DNA of 6,669 bases from Lysobacterales bacterium. GTDB lineage: Bacteria > Pseudomonadota > Gammaproteobacteria > Xanthomonadales > Xanthomonadaceae. Location of the stretch: the NCBI GenBank assembly GCA_015655035.1, contig JAATFS010000227.1, positions 1 to 6,669 of the forward strand, in the 5' to 3' direction. Shown piece after piece: positions 1 through 6,618 of the stretch. The position numbers and the translations under genes were made by a program. Each line of letters opens with the position of its first letter. Within the stretch, counting starts at the first letter, position 1. The notes below the pieces were generated by a model. The model was given only the letters and a program-made list of their open reading frames with translations, was not told the origin of the DNA and ran no database searches.

Positions 1-526
1 CTTCCTGTCCGGTGGCAGCGCGCACCAGCCCGGCAGCTGCGTGATGGTGACGCGCGAGGGTACGCGGCCGCTGATGGTGGAGGTGCAGGCGCTGGTCGAT
101 GCCTCGCCATTGTCCAATCCACGCCGGGTGGCGGTGGGGCTGGAGCAGAACCGCCTGGCGATGTTGCTGGCGGTGCTGCACCGGCATGGCGGCATCGTGG
201 TCGGCGACCAGGACGTATTCGTCAACGTGGTCGGTGGCATCCGGGTGCAGGAGACTGCGGCCGATCTTCCGGTGCTGCTGGCGGTGCTGTCGTCGCTGCG
301 GGACAAGCCGCTGGCGGAGAAGACGATCGCCTTTGGCGAGGTCGGCCTGTCCGGCGAAATCCGGCCGGTTCCCAATGGCGAGGATCGCTTGAAGGAGGCC
401 GCGACGCATGGTTTCAAGCGCGCGATCGTGCCGCGCGCCAACGCGCCGAAGAGCAACACGATCAAGGGCATGCAGGTGATCGCGGTGGAGCGGTTGTCGC
501 AGGCGCTGGAAGCGGCCAGCGACTAG
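1..526 (+). CDS. radA: DNA repair protein RadA (Sms), C-terminal part, cut by window edge
   Basis: RadA is a RecA-like ATPase that promotes branch migration and processing of recombination intermediates in the cytoplasm. Only the last 174 residues are present. The reading frame is open from base 2, so the gene continues to the left, and it ends at TAG 524-526. The segment opens with FLSGGSAHQPGSCVMVTREG and TRPLMVEVQALVD, the junction between the ATPase core and the Lon-like C-terminal domain that is characteristic of RadA. The rest (DVFVNVVGGIRVQE, FGEVGLSGEIRPV, RLKEAATHGFKRAIVP) is the Lon-protease-like fold, which in RadA serves as a hexamer scaffold and is not a protease. The zinc finger, Walker motifs and KNRFG motif lie outside the window. 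The ATG at position 41 is an internal Met, not the start. The gene converges on the phytase gene with 38 bp between stop codons and is probably functionally unrelated to it. Confidence 0.95.
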   Translation, partial: FLSGGSAHQPGSCVMVTREGTRPLMVEVQALVDASPLSNPRRVAVGLEQNRLAMLLAVLHRHGGIVVGDQDVFVNVVGGIRVQETAADLPVLLAVLSSLRDKPLAEKTIAFGEVGLSGEIRPVPNGEDRLKEAATHGFKRAIVPRANAPKSNTIKGMQVIAVERLSQALEAASD

Positions 527-564
527 GCGTCGCCGGCGCTGCGTGCTGAGCGGCCCGCCGCAGG
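527..564. other. Convergent intergenic spacer between radA and the phytase gene
   Basis: This 38-bp gap separates two converging stop codons. It holds an 8-bp palindrome (cgccggcg, 531-538) and a perfect GC-rich inverted repeat gcggc-cc-gccgc (550-561). Either could fold into a short hairpin and slow polymerase from both sides. No T-run follows on either strand, so it does not meet the usual definition of an intrinsic terminator. Termination here may be Rho-dependent or absent. Confidence 0.3.
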
Positions 565-1872
565 TCATTCCCTGGATATGACGTAAGCGGGGTCCAGCGC
601 CCGACCGAACACGCGGGCGAAATCGGCGAGCGGGCAGTCGTACCCGGGGCGTTCCGTACTGCAGCCGGGAATGAACAGCGGCGAGGCTGCCGGCGGTGCG
701 TCCAGCGTCAGCGGGCGGCGCTCGCGCAGCTGCGCCAGGCTTTGCGCGGTGTAGCGCGTGCGGATCACGCGGCGGCCGTCGCCCAGGCGCCAGCGCTCGA
801 ACACCAGCGCGCCGCCGGGCGGCACCTGGTCGGGTTGGTAGCCGGGCAGCTGCCAGTGCAGGTCGAACAGGCCGGCGAGCAGGGCCAGGGTGCCGTCGTG
901 GCCGGCGATCACGATCAGCGGCGCATCTTCGCCGATTGGTGCGTAAGGCGTGGCGACCTCGCTGCCCTGCGCGAGCGTGGCGAGCAGGCGCGCGGCCAAT
1001 TGCGAGCTGGCCATGCGCGCCACGTCCGGCGCACGCAGGCGCAACGCGAATTCGGCCTGGTGCGGGGCGAACACGCGCAGCAGCGTGGCCGGATCCAGTC
1101 CGTGCCAGCCGAGTGCGGCGAAGTCGTGGCCATCGGCCCAGCCCATCAGCAGGCTCTCGGTGAGGCCGGAGGCGGTTGCGGCCGGTCCTTCGATACCGGG
1201 GATGCCGAGCGGCGAATCGGACAGTGCCGCCGGCACCGCATCGAGCCGGCGCTTGCCGGGGGCCGCCCCGGCTGGGCAGGGGCGCTGGTCGCATTGCAGC
1301 AGCAAGGCTTGCAGGGTGTCGATGGCGTCGTGCTGGGCGGCGTTCCAGGCCTGGGCATCGCCGCCGATGCGGCCGGCCAGCGCCGCCTTCATCTGCGCGT
1401 TGGCGGACTCGGTACGCAGCGCGGGCGAGCCGTCGAACAGCGGATCGGACTGGCCGCTGGCAACGTGCTGTACCTGCGTGGCGCAGCCCGGTGTCAGCGT
1501 CTGTGCCATGGCTTGCGCCGAGGCGATGGTGCGCTGAGTGCGATTGGCCCAGTAATAGACGCGAGTGCAGTCGGAAGCGTCGCCGCGCAGCAGGCCCGAG
1601 CGCCGGTAGAGCGCGCGGTAGTAGCCGCCGAACAAACGCTCAAGCTCGGCGCCGTGCGCGGTGAGATAGCCGGCGGGCACATCGAAGCGTGGCCACGCGC
1701 GCAGCGAGAACTCGCCCAGTTGCTCGGGGCTGGACATCGCCGCGCGCACGCCGTGGCGCTTGAGGATCACCACTTTTTCCAACGTATCTCGCGCGGCAGC
1801 GCTGCCGGCGATGGGGAGCAACAGGGCAAGCGCGAGCAGCGCGCGGGCGAACGGATGTGAGGCGAGAGGCAT
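565..1872 (-). CDS. Secreted histidine acid phosphatase, AppA/Agp-like phytase
   Basis: Predicted periplasmic or secreted phosphomonoesterase of histidine phosphatase clan branch 2, likely releasing phosphate from phytate or sugar phosphates through a phosphohistidine intermediate. With the start at ATG 1872 the protein is 435 aa, close to the family norm. Residues 1-27 form a signal peptide (basic/polar start, ALLALALLLPIAG core, SAAA cleavage region). The N-terminal catalytic motif is RHGVRAA (39-45: Arg39, His40 nucleophile, Arg43). Arg114 in NRTQRTIASA fits the third phosphate-binding Arg, and the distal HD pair is His325-Asp326 (IAGHDGTLALL). PPGGALVFERW (351-361) closely matches the E. 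coli AppA/Agp C-terminal signature. Six Cys (102, 130, 194, 199, 404, 413) can be placed as three of AppA's four disulfides. Two details are odd: Ala45 replaces the usual Pro of RHGxRxP, and the HD motif continues as HDGT instead of HDTN or HDSN. An in-frame GTG at 1947 would add 25 residues before the signal peptide and is less likely. The gene lies 79 bp after the TonB receptor and probably shares its transcript. Glucose-1-phosphatase is the main alternative. Confidence 0.87.
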   Translation of the reverse strand: MPLASHPFARALLALALLLPIAGSAAARDTLEKVVILKRHGVRAAMSSPEQLGEFSLRAWPRFDVPAGYLTAHGAELERLFGGYYRALYRRSGLLRGDASDCTRVYYWANRTQRTIASAQAMAQTLTPGCATQVQHVASGQSDPLFDGSPALRTESANAQMKAALAGRIGGDAQAWNAAQHDAIDTLQALLLQCDQRPCPAGAAPGKRRLDAVPAALSDSPLGIPGIEGPAATASGLTESLLMGWADGHDFAALGWHGLDPATLLRVFAPHQAEFALRLRAPDVARMASSQLAARLLATLAQGSEVATPYAPIGEDAPLIVIAGHDGTLALLAGLFDLHWQLPGYQPDQVPPGGALVFERWRLGDGRRVIRTRYTAQSLAQLRERRPLTLDAPPAASPLFIPGCSTERPGYDCPLADFARVFGRALDPAYVISRE

Positions 1873-1951
1873 GGCAACGTGGTTCCCGAGTGAGGTCCCG
1901 GCAAGCGGATTGGTCAGAAGGATGGATGCGGTGGAGGAGCTCTCCACCGGC
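1873..1951 (-). other. 79-bp spacer between receptor and phytase genes
   Basis: No recognisable promoter, strong hairpin with T-run, or PHO-box-like element was seen. The phytase frame stays open through it back to a GTG at 1947, only 4 bp after the receptor stop. The ATG at 1872 has only a modest GGGA about 11 nt upstream. The layout is compatible with one receptor-phytase transcript. Confidence 0.45.
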
Positions 1952-4846
1952 TCAGAAGCGCGCGCGCAGGCCTAGCGACCAGGTGCGTCCGTAGTCGGTG
2001 TAGCCGCCGAACAAGTGGTCGCCGACGAACTGGCGCTGCACCTCGCCGGTCAGGTTGATCGCGTTGACGAACACCGACAGATGATCGTTGACGGTGTAGG
2101 ACAGGCTGGCGTCGAGGCTACCGAAGGCGTCGCTGTTGAGCGTGGCGACGTTGGCGGTACCGACCGCGTTGAGGATCTCGTCGCTCCAGCTATAGCTCAC
2201 GCGTGCGGCCAGCGGTCCCTTTTCGTAGAACAGCACGGCGTTGTAGGTGTTTTCGGCAACCCCTTCGAGGCTGTCGGTGAAGGTGCTGGCGCCATCGCGA
2301 TAGAGCGCCTCGCTGTCGGTCCAGGTGTAGTTGAGCTGCATGCCCAGCCCGTCCAGCGGCGCGGGCAGGCCGGTGAACACCTGCTGGTAGGCGACCTCCA
2401 CGCCTTTCACCTTGGCCTGGCTGCCGTTGGTCTTGGATGAGAGCAGGTAGGTCTGGCCCTGGTAGACCAGGTCGGACATCTCGGTCTGGATGAAGCTGGA
2501 GATGTCCTTGTAGAACACGCCGGCGGTCAGGGCCGAGGTATCGCTGATGTACCACTCGCCGGTCAGGTCGTACTGCCACGCCTCGAACGGCTGCAATCCG
2601 GGATTGCCGCCGCTGGCGGTGAGGATCTCGCCACTGGAATTGAAGGTGAGTTTGGAAGAGAGATCGGTCAGGTCGGGGCGGGTGATGACCTTGGCGACAG
2701 AGGCGCGCAGCACCACGTCCTTGGCCACGTCCCAGGCAACGTTCAACGACGGCAGCGCGTTGCTGTAGCGGCGCTCGAAATGCACCGGGTCGGCGGTGCC
2801 ATCGACATCGGCGTGGCCGTCGGTGCTTTGCTCGGTGCGCACCAGGCGCACGCCGACGTTGCCGCGCAGCTCGCGTCCAGCGAGGGTGTGGCCGAAGTCG
2901 GTCATCACGTACGCCGAAGCGATGTTTTCCTCGACCTCATAGGAGTTCTGCAGGTCGGCGCTGTTGGGCGTGTCGGCCAGATCGGCGGTGGTGGGCCAGT
3001 CGCCCCAGAACGCCGATTCGATAGGCGCAAGCCACTGTGTCGGCAATGTACCGTTGGCGCTGGAGAGCATGTCGCTGACCGGCAGCGCGGTGAAATAGCT
3101 GGCGGGGAAGCGCACGCCACGGATGCTGTTGAGAATGAGGTCCGCGCGGTCGTAGCTGCGCGAGCGCTGGCGATACTTGGCCCCGGCCTTGATCGTGCGG
3201 AAGAAGCCGCCGTCGAGTGCACGCTCGGCATCGAACTGCACTGCGTCCTCCTTGTCGCGCGCATCGATCTCGCGCCATTCCAGGCGACGGCCGGCCAGGA
3301 TCGCCGGATCGCCGGGATCGAAGCCATTGCCGAAGCTCCAGTCCGGTACGTTGTCGTCGCTGGCCTGTGGCATGGCCACCTGCATCGACAGGTCGGTGCC
3401 GCTGCGCAGGCGGGTGCGCCGGATCGGATCCGAATCGTAGCTGTGCGCCTGCGAGTGGAACGCTACCGCGCCCAGCGTCCAGCGCTCGCCGTTCCAGGTG
3501 CTGGACAGGCGAGCGCTGCGGTTGTCGTCGGTGATGCCCGAGGTTTCGCGCGAGGCCTGTACCTGGCCGTTGCGGTAGTCGAAGCCGGTGATGCCGCCAT
3601 GCGTCACGCGGATGTTGCTCATCTTCGCCAGGTCGTCGAAGCCTACGCCAAGGCTGTACTCGTCGTAGTGCACGGTCTGCTTGGCGTAGAGCAGGTCCAG
3701 GTTCATTTCCAGCGCCGCACTGGGGCGCCATTGCAGCGAGGCAGCCAGGCCGGTGCGCTCGCGTTCTTCCAGTTCCAGGGTCGGGCGAAGACCGGTGGGG
3801 ACGTAATGGGCACCGGGGACGCCAGGCACACCGTCGGCGTAGTAGTCCCAGCTGACCTCATTGACGCGGTCCTGGCGCAGGCTGCGTTGCGCGTAGGCGC
3901 CGGAGATCAGCACGCCAAAGCTGCGGTCTGCATTGATCCAATTGAACAGTCCGGACGCACGCGGATCGTTGGCGTCGGTCTTCTGCGCCTGGCTCGATTC
4001 CAGCGATACGTTGGCCAGGGTCTTGTCCAGTTCCAGCGGGCGGAACGTGCGCACGTTGATGATGCCGCCGATCGCGCCCTCGTCCAGGTCCGCGGTGGGG
4101 CTCTTGATCACGTCCAGTCCGGAGACCAACTCGGCCGGCAGCGTGTCGTAGCGGAACTGGCGTCCGGTCTGGCCAGAGGTGCGCACGTTTTCGTTGACGG
4201 CCATGGTCTGGCCGTTGAGCGTGGTCACCTGGAAGTTCGGCCCCAGCCCGCGTACGCGCACGTACACGCCTTCGCCGCGATCACGCACGATCGACACTCC
4301 CGGGACCCGCTGCAACGCCTCGGCCACGTTCTGCGCTGGCAGCTTGCCGATGTCCTCGGCGGCGATCACGTCGATCACGCTGTCGGCGTAGCGCTTTTCC
4401 TGCAGGGCGGCGCTGAGGCTGCCGGCATAGCTGCCCAGCACTTCGATCCGATCCAGTTCCTTGGCCGGTGCGTCGGCCGCGGGCACGGAGGCGGGCGGCA
4501 GGACGCTGGCGGACGGCGCCGTCGCTGTGGACGACGCAGCGGGGGCGGGCGCGGGCTCGATCGTCACCGTGGTCGCCGTGAGGTAGCGATAACGCAGGCC
4601 GGTGCCGGCCAGCAGCCGCTGTAGCGCCTGGGCGGCAGGCAGGCCTGCAGGGGCGCCCCGGGTTTGCGGGTTGCCTGCGGCGGTGGCGTCGTAGACGAAC
4701 TGCAAGCCAGTCTGGTGCGACAGTGCGTCCAGCGCACGATCCAGCGGTTGCGCGGTGATGGCTTCGTTCGCGGCGGCGATGTCCTGCGCGCCGACGGAGC
4801 CGACGTGCAGAGCGAGAGCGATCGAGAGAAACAGGAGTGGGCGCAT
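1952..4846 (-). CDS. TonB-dependent outer-membrane receptor with STN signalling domain (TonB-Xanth-Caul type)
   Basis: An outer-membrane active transporter of 964 aa, driven by TonB-ExbB-ExbD. The chosen start is ATG 4846 because a clean signal peptide follows at once (MRPLLFLSIALALHVGSVGA, then QD). The open frame upstream to 5125 encodes a non-secretory sequence that overlaps fecR. Residues 34-97 (PLDRALDALSHQTGLQFVYD to TVTIEP) are an STN domain, found in transducing receptors that signal to a FecR partner. A Pro/Ala-rich linker (98-128) leads to a TonB-box-like DRIEVLGS (132-139). The plug runs about 150-260 (EDIGKLPAQNVAEALQRVPG, VRVRGLGPNFQVTTLNGQ, DVIKSPTADLDEGAIGGIIN). These phrases are typical of the TonB-Xanth-Caul subfamily, abundant in Xanthomonas and Caulobacter. 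The remaining roughly 680 residues form the barrel and end in the aromatic RTWSLGLRARF. The substrate cannot be read from sequence. The adjoining phytase gene suggests phytate or a phosphorylated breakdown product, while carbohydrates are common for this subfamily. Likely induced by the upstream sigma/FecR pair. Confidence 0.93.
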   Translation of the reverse strand: MRPLLFLSIALALHVGSVGAQDIAAANEAITAQPLDRALDALSHQTGLQFVYDATAAGNPQTRGAPAGLPAAQALQRLLAGTGLRYRYLTATTVTIEPAPAPAASSTATAPSASVLPPASVPAADAPAKELDRIEVLGSYAGSLSAALQEKRYADSVIDVIAAEDIGKLPAQNVAEALQRVPGVSIVRDRGEGVYVRVRGLGPNFQVTTLNGQTMAVNENVRTSGQTGRQFRYDTLPAELVSGLDVIKSPTADLDEGAIGGIINVRTFRPLELDKTLANVSLESSQAQKTDANDPRASGLFNWINADRSFGVLISGAYAQRSLRQDRVNEVSWDYYADGVPGVPGAHYVPTGLRPTLELEERERTGLAASLQWRPSAALEMNLDLLYAKQTVHYDEYSLGVGFDDLAKMSNIRVTHGGITGFDYRNGQVQASRETSGITDDNRSARLSSTWNGERWTLGAVAFHSQAHSYDSDPIRRTRLRSGTDLSMQVAMPQASDDNVPDWSFGNGFDPGDPAILAGRRLEWREIDARDKEDAVQFDAERALDGGFFRTIKAGAKYRQRSRSYDRADLILNSIRGVRFPASYFTALPVSDMLSSANGTLPTQWLAPIESAFWGDWPTTADLADTPNSADLQNSYEVEENIASAYVMTDFGHTLAGRELRGNVGVRLVRTEQSTDGHADVDGTADPVHFERRYSNALPSLNVAWDVAKDVVLRASVAKVITRPDLTDLSSKLTFNSSGEILTASGGNPGLQPFEAWQYDLTGEWYISDTSALTAGVFYKDISSFIQTEMSDLVYQGQTYLLSSKTNGSQAKVKGVEVAYQQVFTGLPAPLDGLGMQLNYTWTDSEALYRDGASTFTDSLEGVAENTYNAVLFYEKGPLAARVSYSWSDEILNAVGTANVATLNSDAFGSLDASLSYTVNDHLSVFVNAINLTGEVQRQFVGDHLFGGYTDYGRTWSLGLRARF

Positions 4847-4940
4847 CGGAGGTCCGGTGGGGAAGTGAAGGGCGTGACGCGGTGGTTCGCGTTTGCCTGG
4901 ACTACGACGCAGCGAGGCGACGATCGGGCACCGTTTTTCG

Positions 4941-4958
4941 ATGAATTTTTTTTGACAG
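4941..4958 (-). promoter_or_regulatory. Candidate PHO box (PhoB site), weaker copy
   Basis: On the - strand this reads CTGTCAA-AAAA-AATTCAT, compared with the PhoB consensus of two CTGTCAT-like 7-mers separated by an AT-rich 4-mer. The first half matches 6 of 7 positions, the second 4 of 7 (TCAT), and the spacer is fully AT. It lies about 95 nt upstream of the receptor ATG. No good -10 follows at the PhoB-typical 10-11 nt, which weakens the call. Part of the match could be chance in an A-run. Confidence 0.35.
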
Positions 4959-4980
4959 TCGACTGCGAGGCCGCTGCACC

Positions 4981-5000
4981 GCGGACGCGCATGCGCCCGC
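4981..5000. repeat. GC-rich imperfect inverted repeat after fecR
   Basis: The stretch contains a perfect 10-bp palindrome gcgcatgcgc (4987-4996) flanked by gcgg and ccgc, which also pair if a 2-nt bulge (ac) is allowed. This gives about a 7-bp GC stem with a CATG loop, starting 22 nt past the fecR stop. No T-run follows in the direction of transcription, so it is not a standard terminator. It could be a pause or mRNA-stability element separating fecR from receptor expression. Confidence 0.35.
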
Positions 5001-5021
5001 GACGCACCCGTGCAAGGCCGC

Positions 5022-6059
5022 TCAGTGCGCGCGGCTGCGTACCCGGAGCACGCCGCTGCCGGCGTGGGTTTGCAGCCCGGGCTGGCTATCCAGGAATGCG
5101 CGCAGCGCGCCGAGATCGTTGCCACGCAGGTTGCCGGTCAGGCGTAGCGCGGCTGCGGTGGCGTCCTCGATCTGCAACTGGGTGAGATTGAGCCGGTTGA
5201 ACTGGTCGGCGACCTCGCCCAGCGGTTCGTCATGGAACACGATGCGTTGTCGCCACCACGCCGTCATGGTCGCCGCATTCTCGGTGCTGATATCGGCATG
5301 CCGGCTGGCGTAATCGATACGCGCGCGCTGGCCTGCGCTGAGCTCGGCCAATGGGCGGGTTGCGTCACGTGCTTGGCTCCACACGCGCACGCGGCCTTCG
5401 ACCACATCGATGCGCGCCTGGGTGCGGCGCAGCGAGACATCGAACACGGTGCCGATGTCCTGCACGCGCAGGCCCCCGGCATACACCTGCAACGGGCGAG
5501 GATCCTTGGCGACGACAAAGCTGGCCTGGCCGCGCTTCAACGTGAGGCGGCGGCCGAACGGGTCGAAGCGCACGGACAGTTCGCTCTCGGCATTCAGATG
5601 CACGACCGTGGCGTCGGCCAGTTCCAGCGTGCGCGGCGCCGCGTGGCCGGCCACGTAGGTCGTGCTGCGAGGCCAGGCCCACTGCACCGCCAACGCGATG
5701 CAGGCCACGCTGGCGGCCAGCGCGATACCCAGTGCACGCGCGTGCGGTATGCGCCTGCGCACGCTGGCTGGCGCCGGCGACGCAGGCAAGGGCAGCGCAA
5801 TCACATTGCTCTGGTTGCTGGCATCCCGCCGCGTGCGATCGGCTGCCAGCAACGCCTCCAGGTCGATAGCCATGTCGCGCAGCGCTTCGCCCAGCTCGCC
5901 GGCGATCCGGCCGGTGGCGAGGTATTCGCGCAGGTGAACGGGGGAGGTCAGCAGCCATTCCATGAATTGCGCTTGCTGCCCGGCGCTCAGGTTGCCTTCG
6001 CGCTGCAATGCATGCCATTGCGCCGCTTCGCGAGTGATCCTTGCCGACATCGGTGCCAT
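5022..6059 (-). CDS. FecR-like anti-sigma factor / transmembrane signal transducer
   Basis: A single-pass inner-membrane regulator that holds the partner ECF sigma factor inactive, or helps activate it, according to the state of the outer-membrane receptor. It has 345 aa from ATG 6059. This start is preferred because GGTGA lies 5 nt upstream; ATG 6050 (MSARITRE) is a near alternative. Residues 8-55 (ITREAAQWHALQREG to YLATGR) are the cytoplasmic FecR N-terminal domain (DUF4880) that contacts the sigma factor, with the expected Trp residues at 15 and 35. One membrane helix runs about 108-129 (ARALGIALAASVACIALAVQ). The periplasmic FecR domain spans 135-227 (LADATVVHLNAESEL, FGRRLTLKRGQASFVV, VQDIGTVFDVS, VVEGRVRVWS). 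The C-terminal 273-341 (IVFHDEPLGEVADQFNRLN to GVLRVRS) is an STN-like domain expected to meet the receptor's STN. The gene begins 5 bp after the sigma stop, so translational coupling is likely. Confidence 0.94.
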   Translation of the reverse strand: MAPMSARITREAAQWHALQREGNLSAGQQAQFMEWLLTSPVHLREYLATGRIAGELGEALRDMAIDLEALLAADRTRRDASNQSNVIALPLPASPAPASVRRRIPHARALGIALAASVACIALAVQWAWPRSTTYVAGHAAPRTLELADATVVHLNAESELSVRFDPFGRRLTLKRGQASFVVAKDPRPLQVYAGGLRVQDIGTVFDVSLRRTQARIDVVEGRVRVWSQARDATRPLAELSAGQRARIDYASRHADISTENAATMTAWWRQRIVFHDEPLGEVADQFNRLNLTQLQIEDATAAALRLTGNLRGNDLGALRAFLDSQPGLQTHAGSGVLRVRSRAH

Positions 6060-6064
6060 CGCGC

Positions 6065-6589
6065 TCACCACGTATCGGCGGTGTCGGCGACCGCGCGGCG
6101 GCAGGCCGACAGGCCGCGCACCACGTGCTTCTTGACCATGTGCGGCGACACGCCCAATCGTTGCGCGATCTGCTTGTAGCTCAAGCCATCGCGGTACTGC
6201 ATGACCAATACCGCGCGCGTGCGTTCGGGCAGCGTCGCCAGCAGGTCCTGCAACCGCCGTTGTCGTTGCTCGCGCTCGGCCGCGTCCTCGACCGCCTCGG
6301 TCGCGGCCAGTGCGGCGGAGAACTGCTCCACGTCTTCTATCTGCAACGACGGTGGCTTGCGTCGCGCGGCCTGCTCGCGCGCCAGGTTGAGCGCAACGGT
6401 GTACAGATAGGCTTCCGGATTGGCGATGGCCGCACCTGGCATCTGGTGCGCGCGCAACAGGCGCAGGTAGGTTTCCTGCACCATGTCCTCCGCCTCGTCG
6501 CGGGCACCGCGACGCACGAAGAACCCGCGCAGTACCGGACCGTGTTCGGTAAACAGCCGTGCCCACGTCCGTGTTGCCTGAGCAGCCAC
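6065..6589 (-). CDS. ECF sigma factor, FecI-like
   Basis: Extracytoplasmic-function RNA polymerase sigma factor of 174 aa. Sigma region 2 covers about residues 10-76, including DEAEDMVQETYLRLLRAH (31-48), the core-binding and -10-recognition helix, and NPEAYLYTVALNLAREQAAR (57-76). Region 4 covers about 107-166, with LPERTRAVLVMQYRDGLSYK (120-139) and the helix-turn-helix IAQRLGVSPHMVKKHVVRGL (141-160) that reads the -35 element. There is no C-terminal extension or anti-sigma domain, as is normal for FecI-type factors paired with a separate FecR. The start is GTG 6589, supported by an AAGG Shine-Dalgarno at 6597-6600 with 7-nt spacing. Likely targets are the receptor and phytase genes downstream. 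Regulation probably combines FecR control of activity with PhoB control of transcription (see 6635-6652). Confidence 0.94.
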   Translation of the reverse strand: MAAQATRTWARLFTEHGPVLRGFFVRRGARDEAEDMVQETYLRLLRAHQMPGAAIANPEAYLYTVALNLAREQAARRKPPSLQIEDVEQFSAALAATEAVEDAAEREQRQRRLQDLLATLPERTRAVLVMQYRDGLSYKQIAQRLGVSPHMVKKHVVRGLSACRRAVADTADTW

Positions 6590-6596
6590 CGTCGCG

Positions 6597-6600
6597 CCTT
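6597..6600 (-). promoter_or_regulatory. Ribosome binding site of the sigma gene
   Basis: AAGG on the - strand, 7 nt before the GTG at 6589. It decides in favour of this non-ATG start. The first ATG in frame comes only at residue 36, inside conserved region 2. Confidence 0.6.
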
Positions 6601-6618
6601 GTTGCTGGAAGGTAGGGC

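Larger units (their letters stand above)
4847..5021 (-). promoter_or_regulatory. Intergenic region upstream of the TonB receptor, probable promoter region
   Basis: This 175-bp non-coding stretch follows the fecR stop. Most is GC-rich, but 4932-4953 contains an A-rich run (- strand sense) with eight consecutive A and then GAAAAAC, which stands out from its surroundings. In FecI/FecR systems the receptor gene normally has its own sigma-dependent promoter in this position. I could not assign a convincing -35/-10 pair for either sigma-70 or an ECF sigma factor. A CGTC motif at 4921-4924 (read on - strand) could be an ECF-type -10, but no matching -35 stands at the usual spacing. The ribosome binding site of the receptor is weak (GGA about 6 nt before the ATG). 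Confidence 0.5.

Noticed and set aside
550..561. Intrinsic terminator between the converging genes
   Set aside because: The stem is only 4-5 bp with no T-run on either strand, so I list it only as a feature of the spacer.
742..1860. Long + strand open frame opposite the phytase gene
   Set aside because: The product is low-complexity and rich in Gly, Arg, Ala and Gln with no recognisable domain. Such open antisense frames are expected in GC-rich coding DNA.
2780..4624. 614-codon + strand open frame opposite the TonB receptor
   Set aside because: It mirrors the receptor codons and shows no family features. The receptor on the - strand is clear from end to end.
4952..4957. Perfect TTGACA on the + strand as a -35 element
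   Set aside because: No -10 element at 16-18 nt, and it would read antisense into fecR with no gene to express. The same bases are better read as a PHO half-site on the - strand.
4956..4965. Palindrome cagtcgactg as an operator
   Set aside because: It is a perfect 10-bp palindrome but short, isolated and without a second copy, so chance is a fair explanation. It overlaps the PHO-box candidate.
4847..5125. Upstream extension of the receptor reading frame
   Set aside because: The extra 93 residues precede a clean signal peptide, overlap the end of fecR and look like non-coding translation.
5232..6179. 315-codon + strand open frame opposite fecR and the sigma gene
   Set aside because: It spans the junction of two well-recognised genes on the other strand, and its product is compositionally biased with no domain.
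6060..6566. Upstream extension of the fecR reading frame
   Set aside because: It is the out-of-frame shadow of the sigma gene. The FecR N-terminal domain begins right after ATG 6059.
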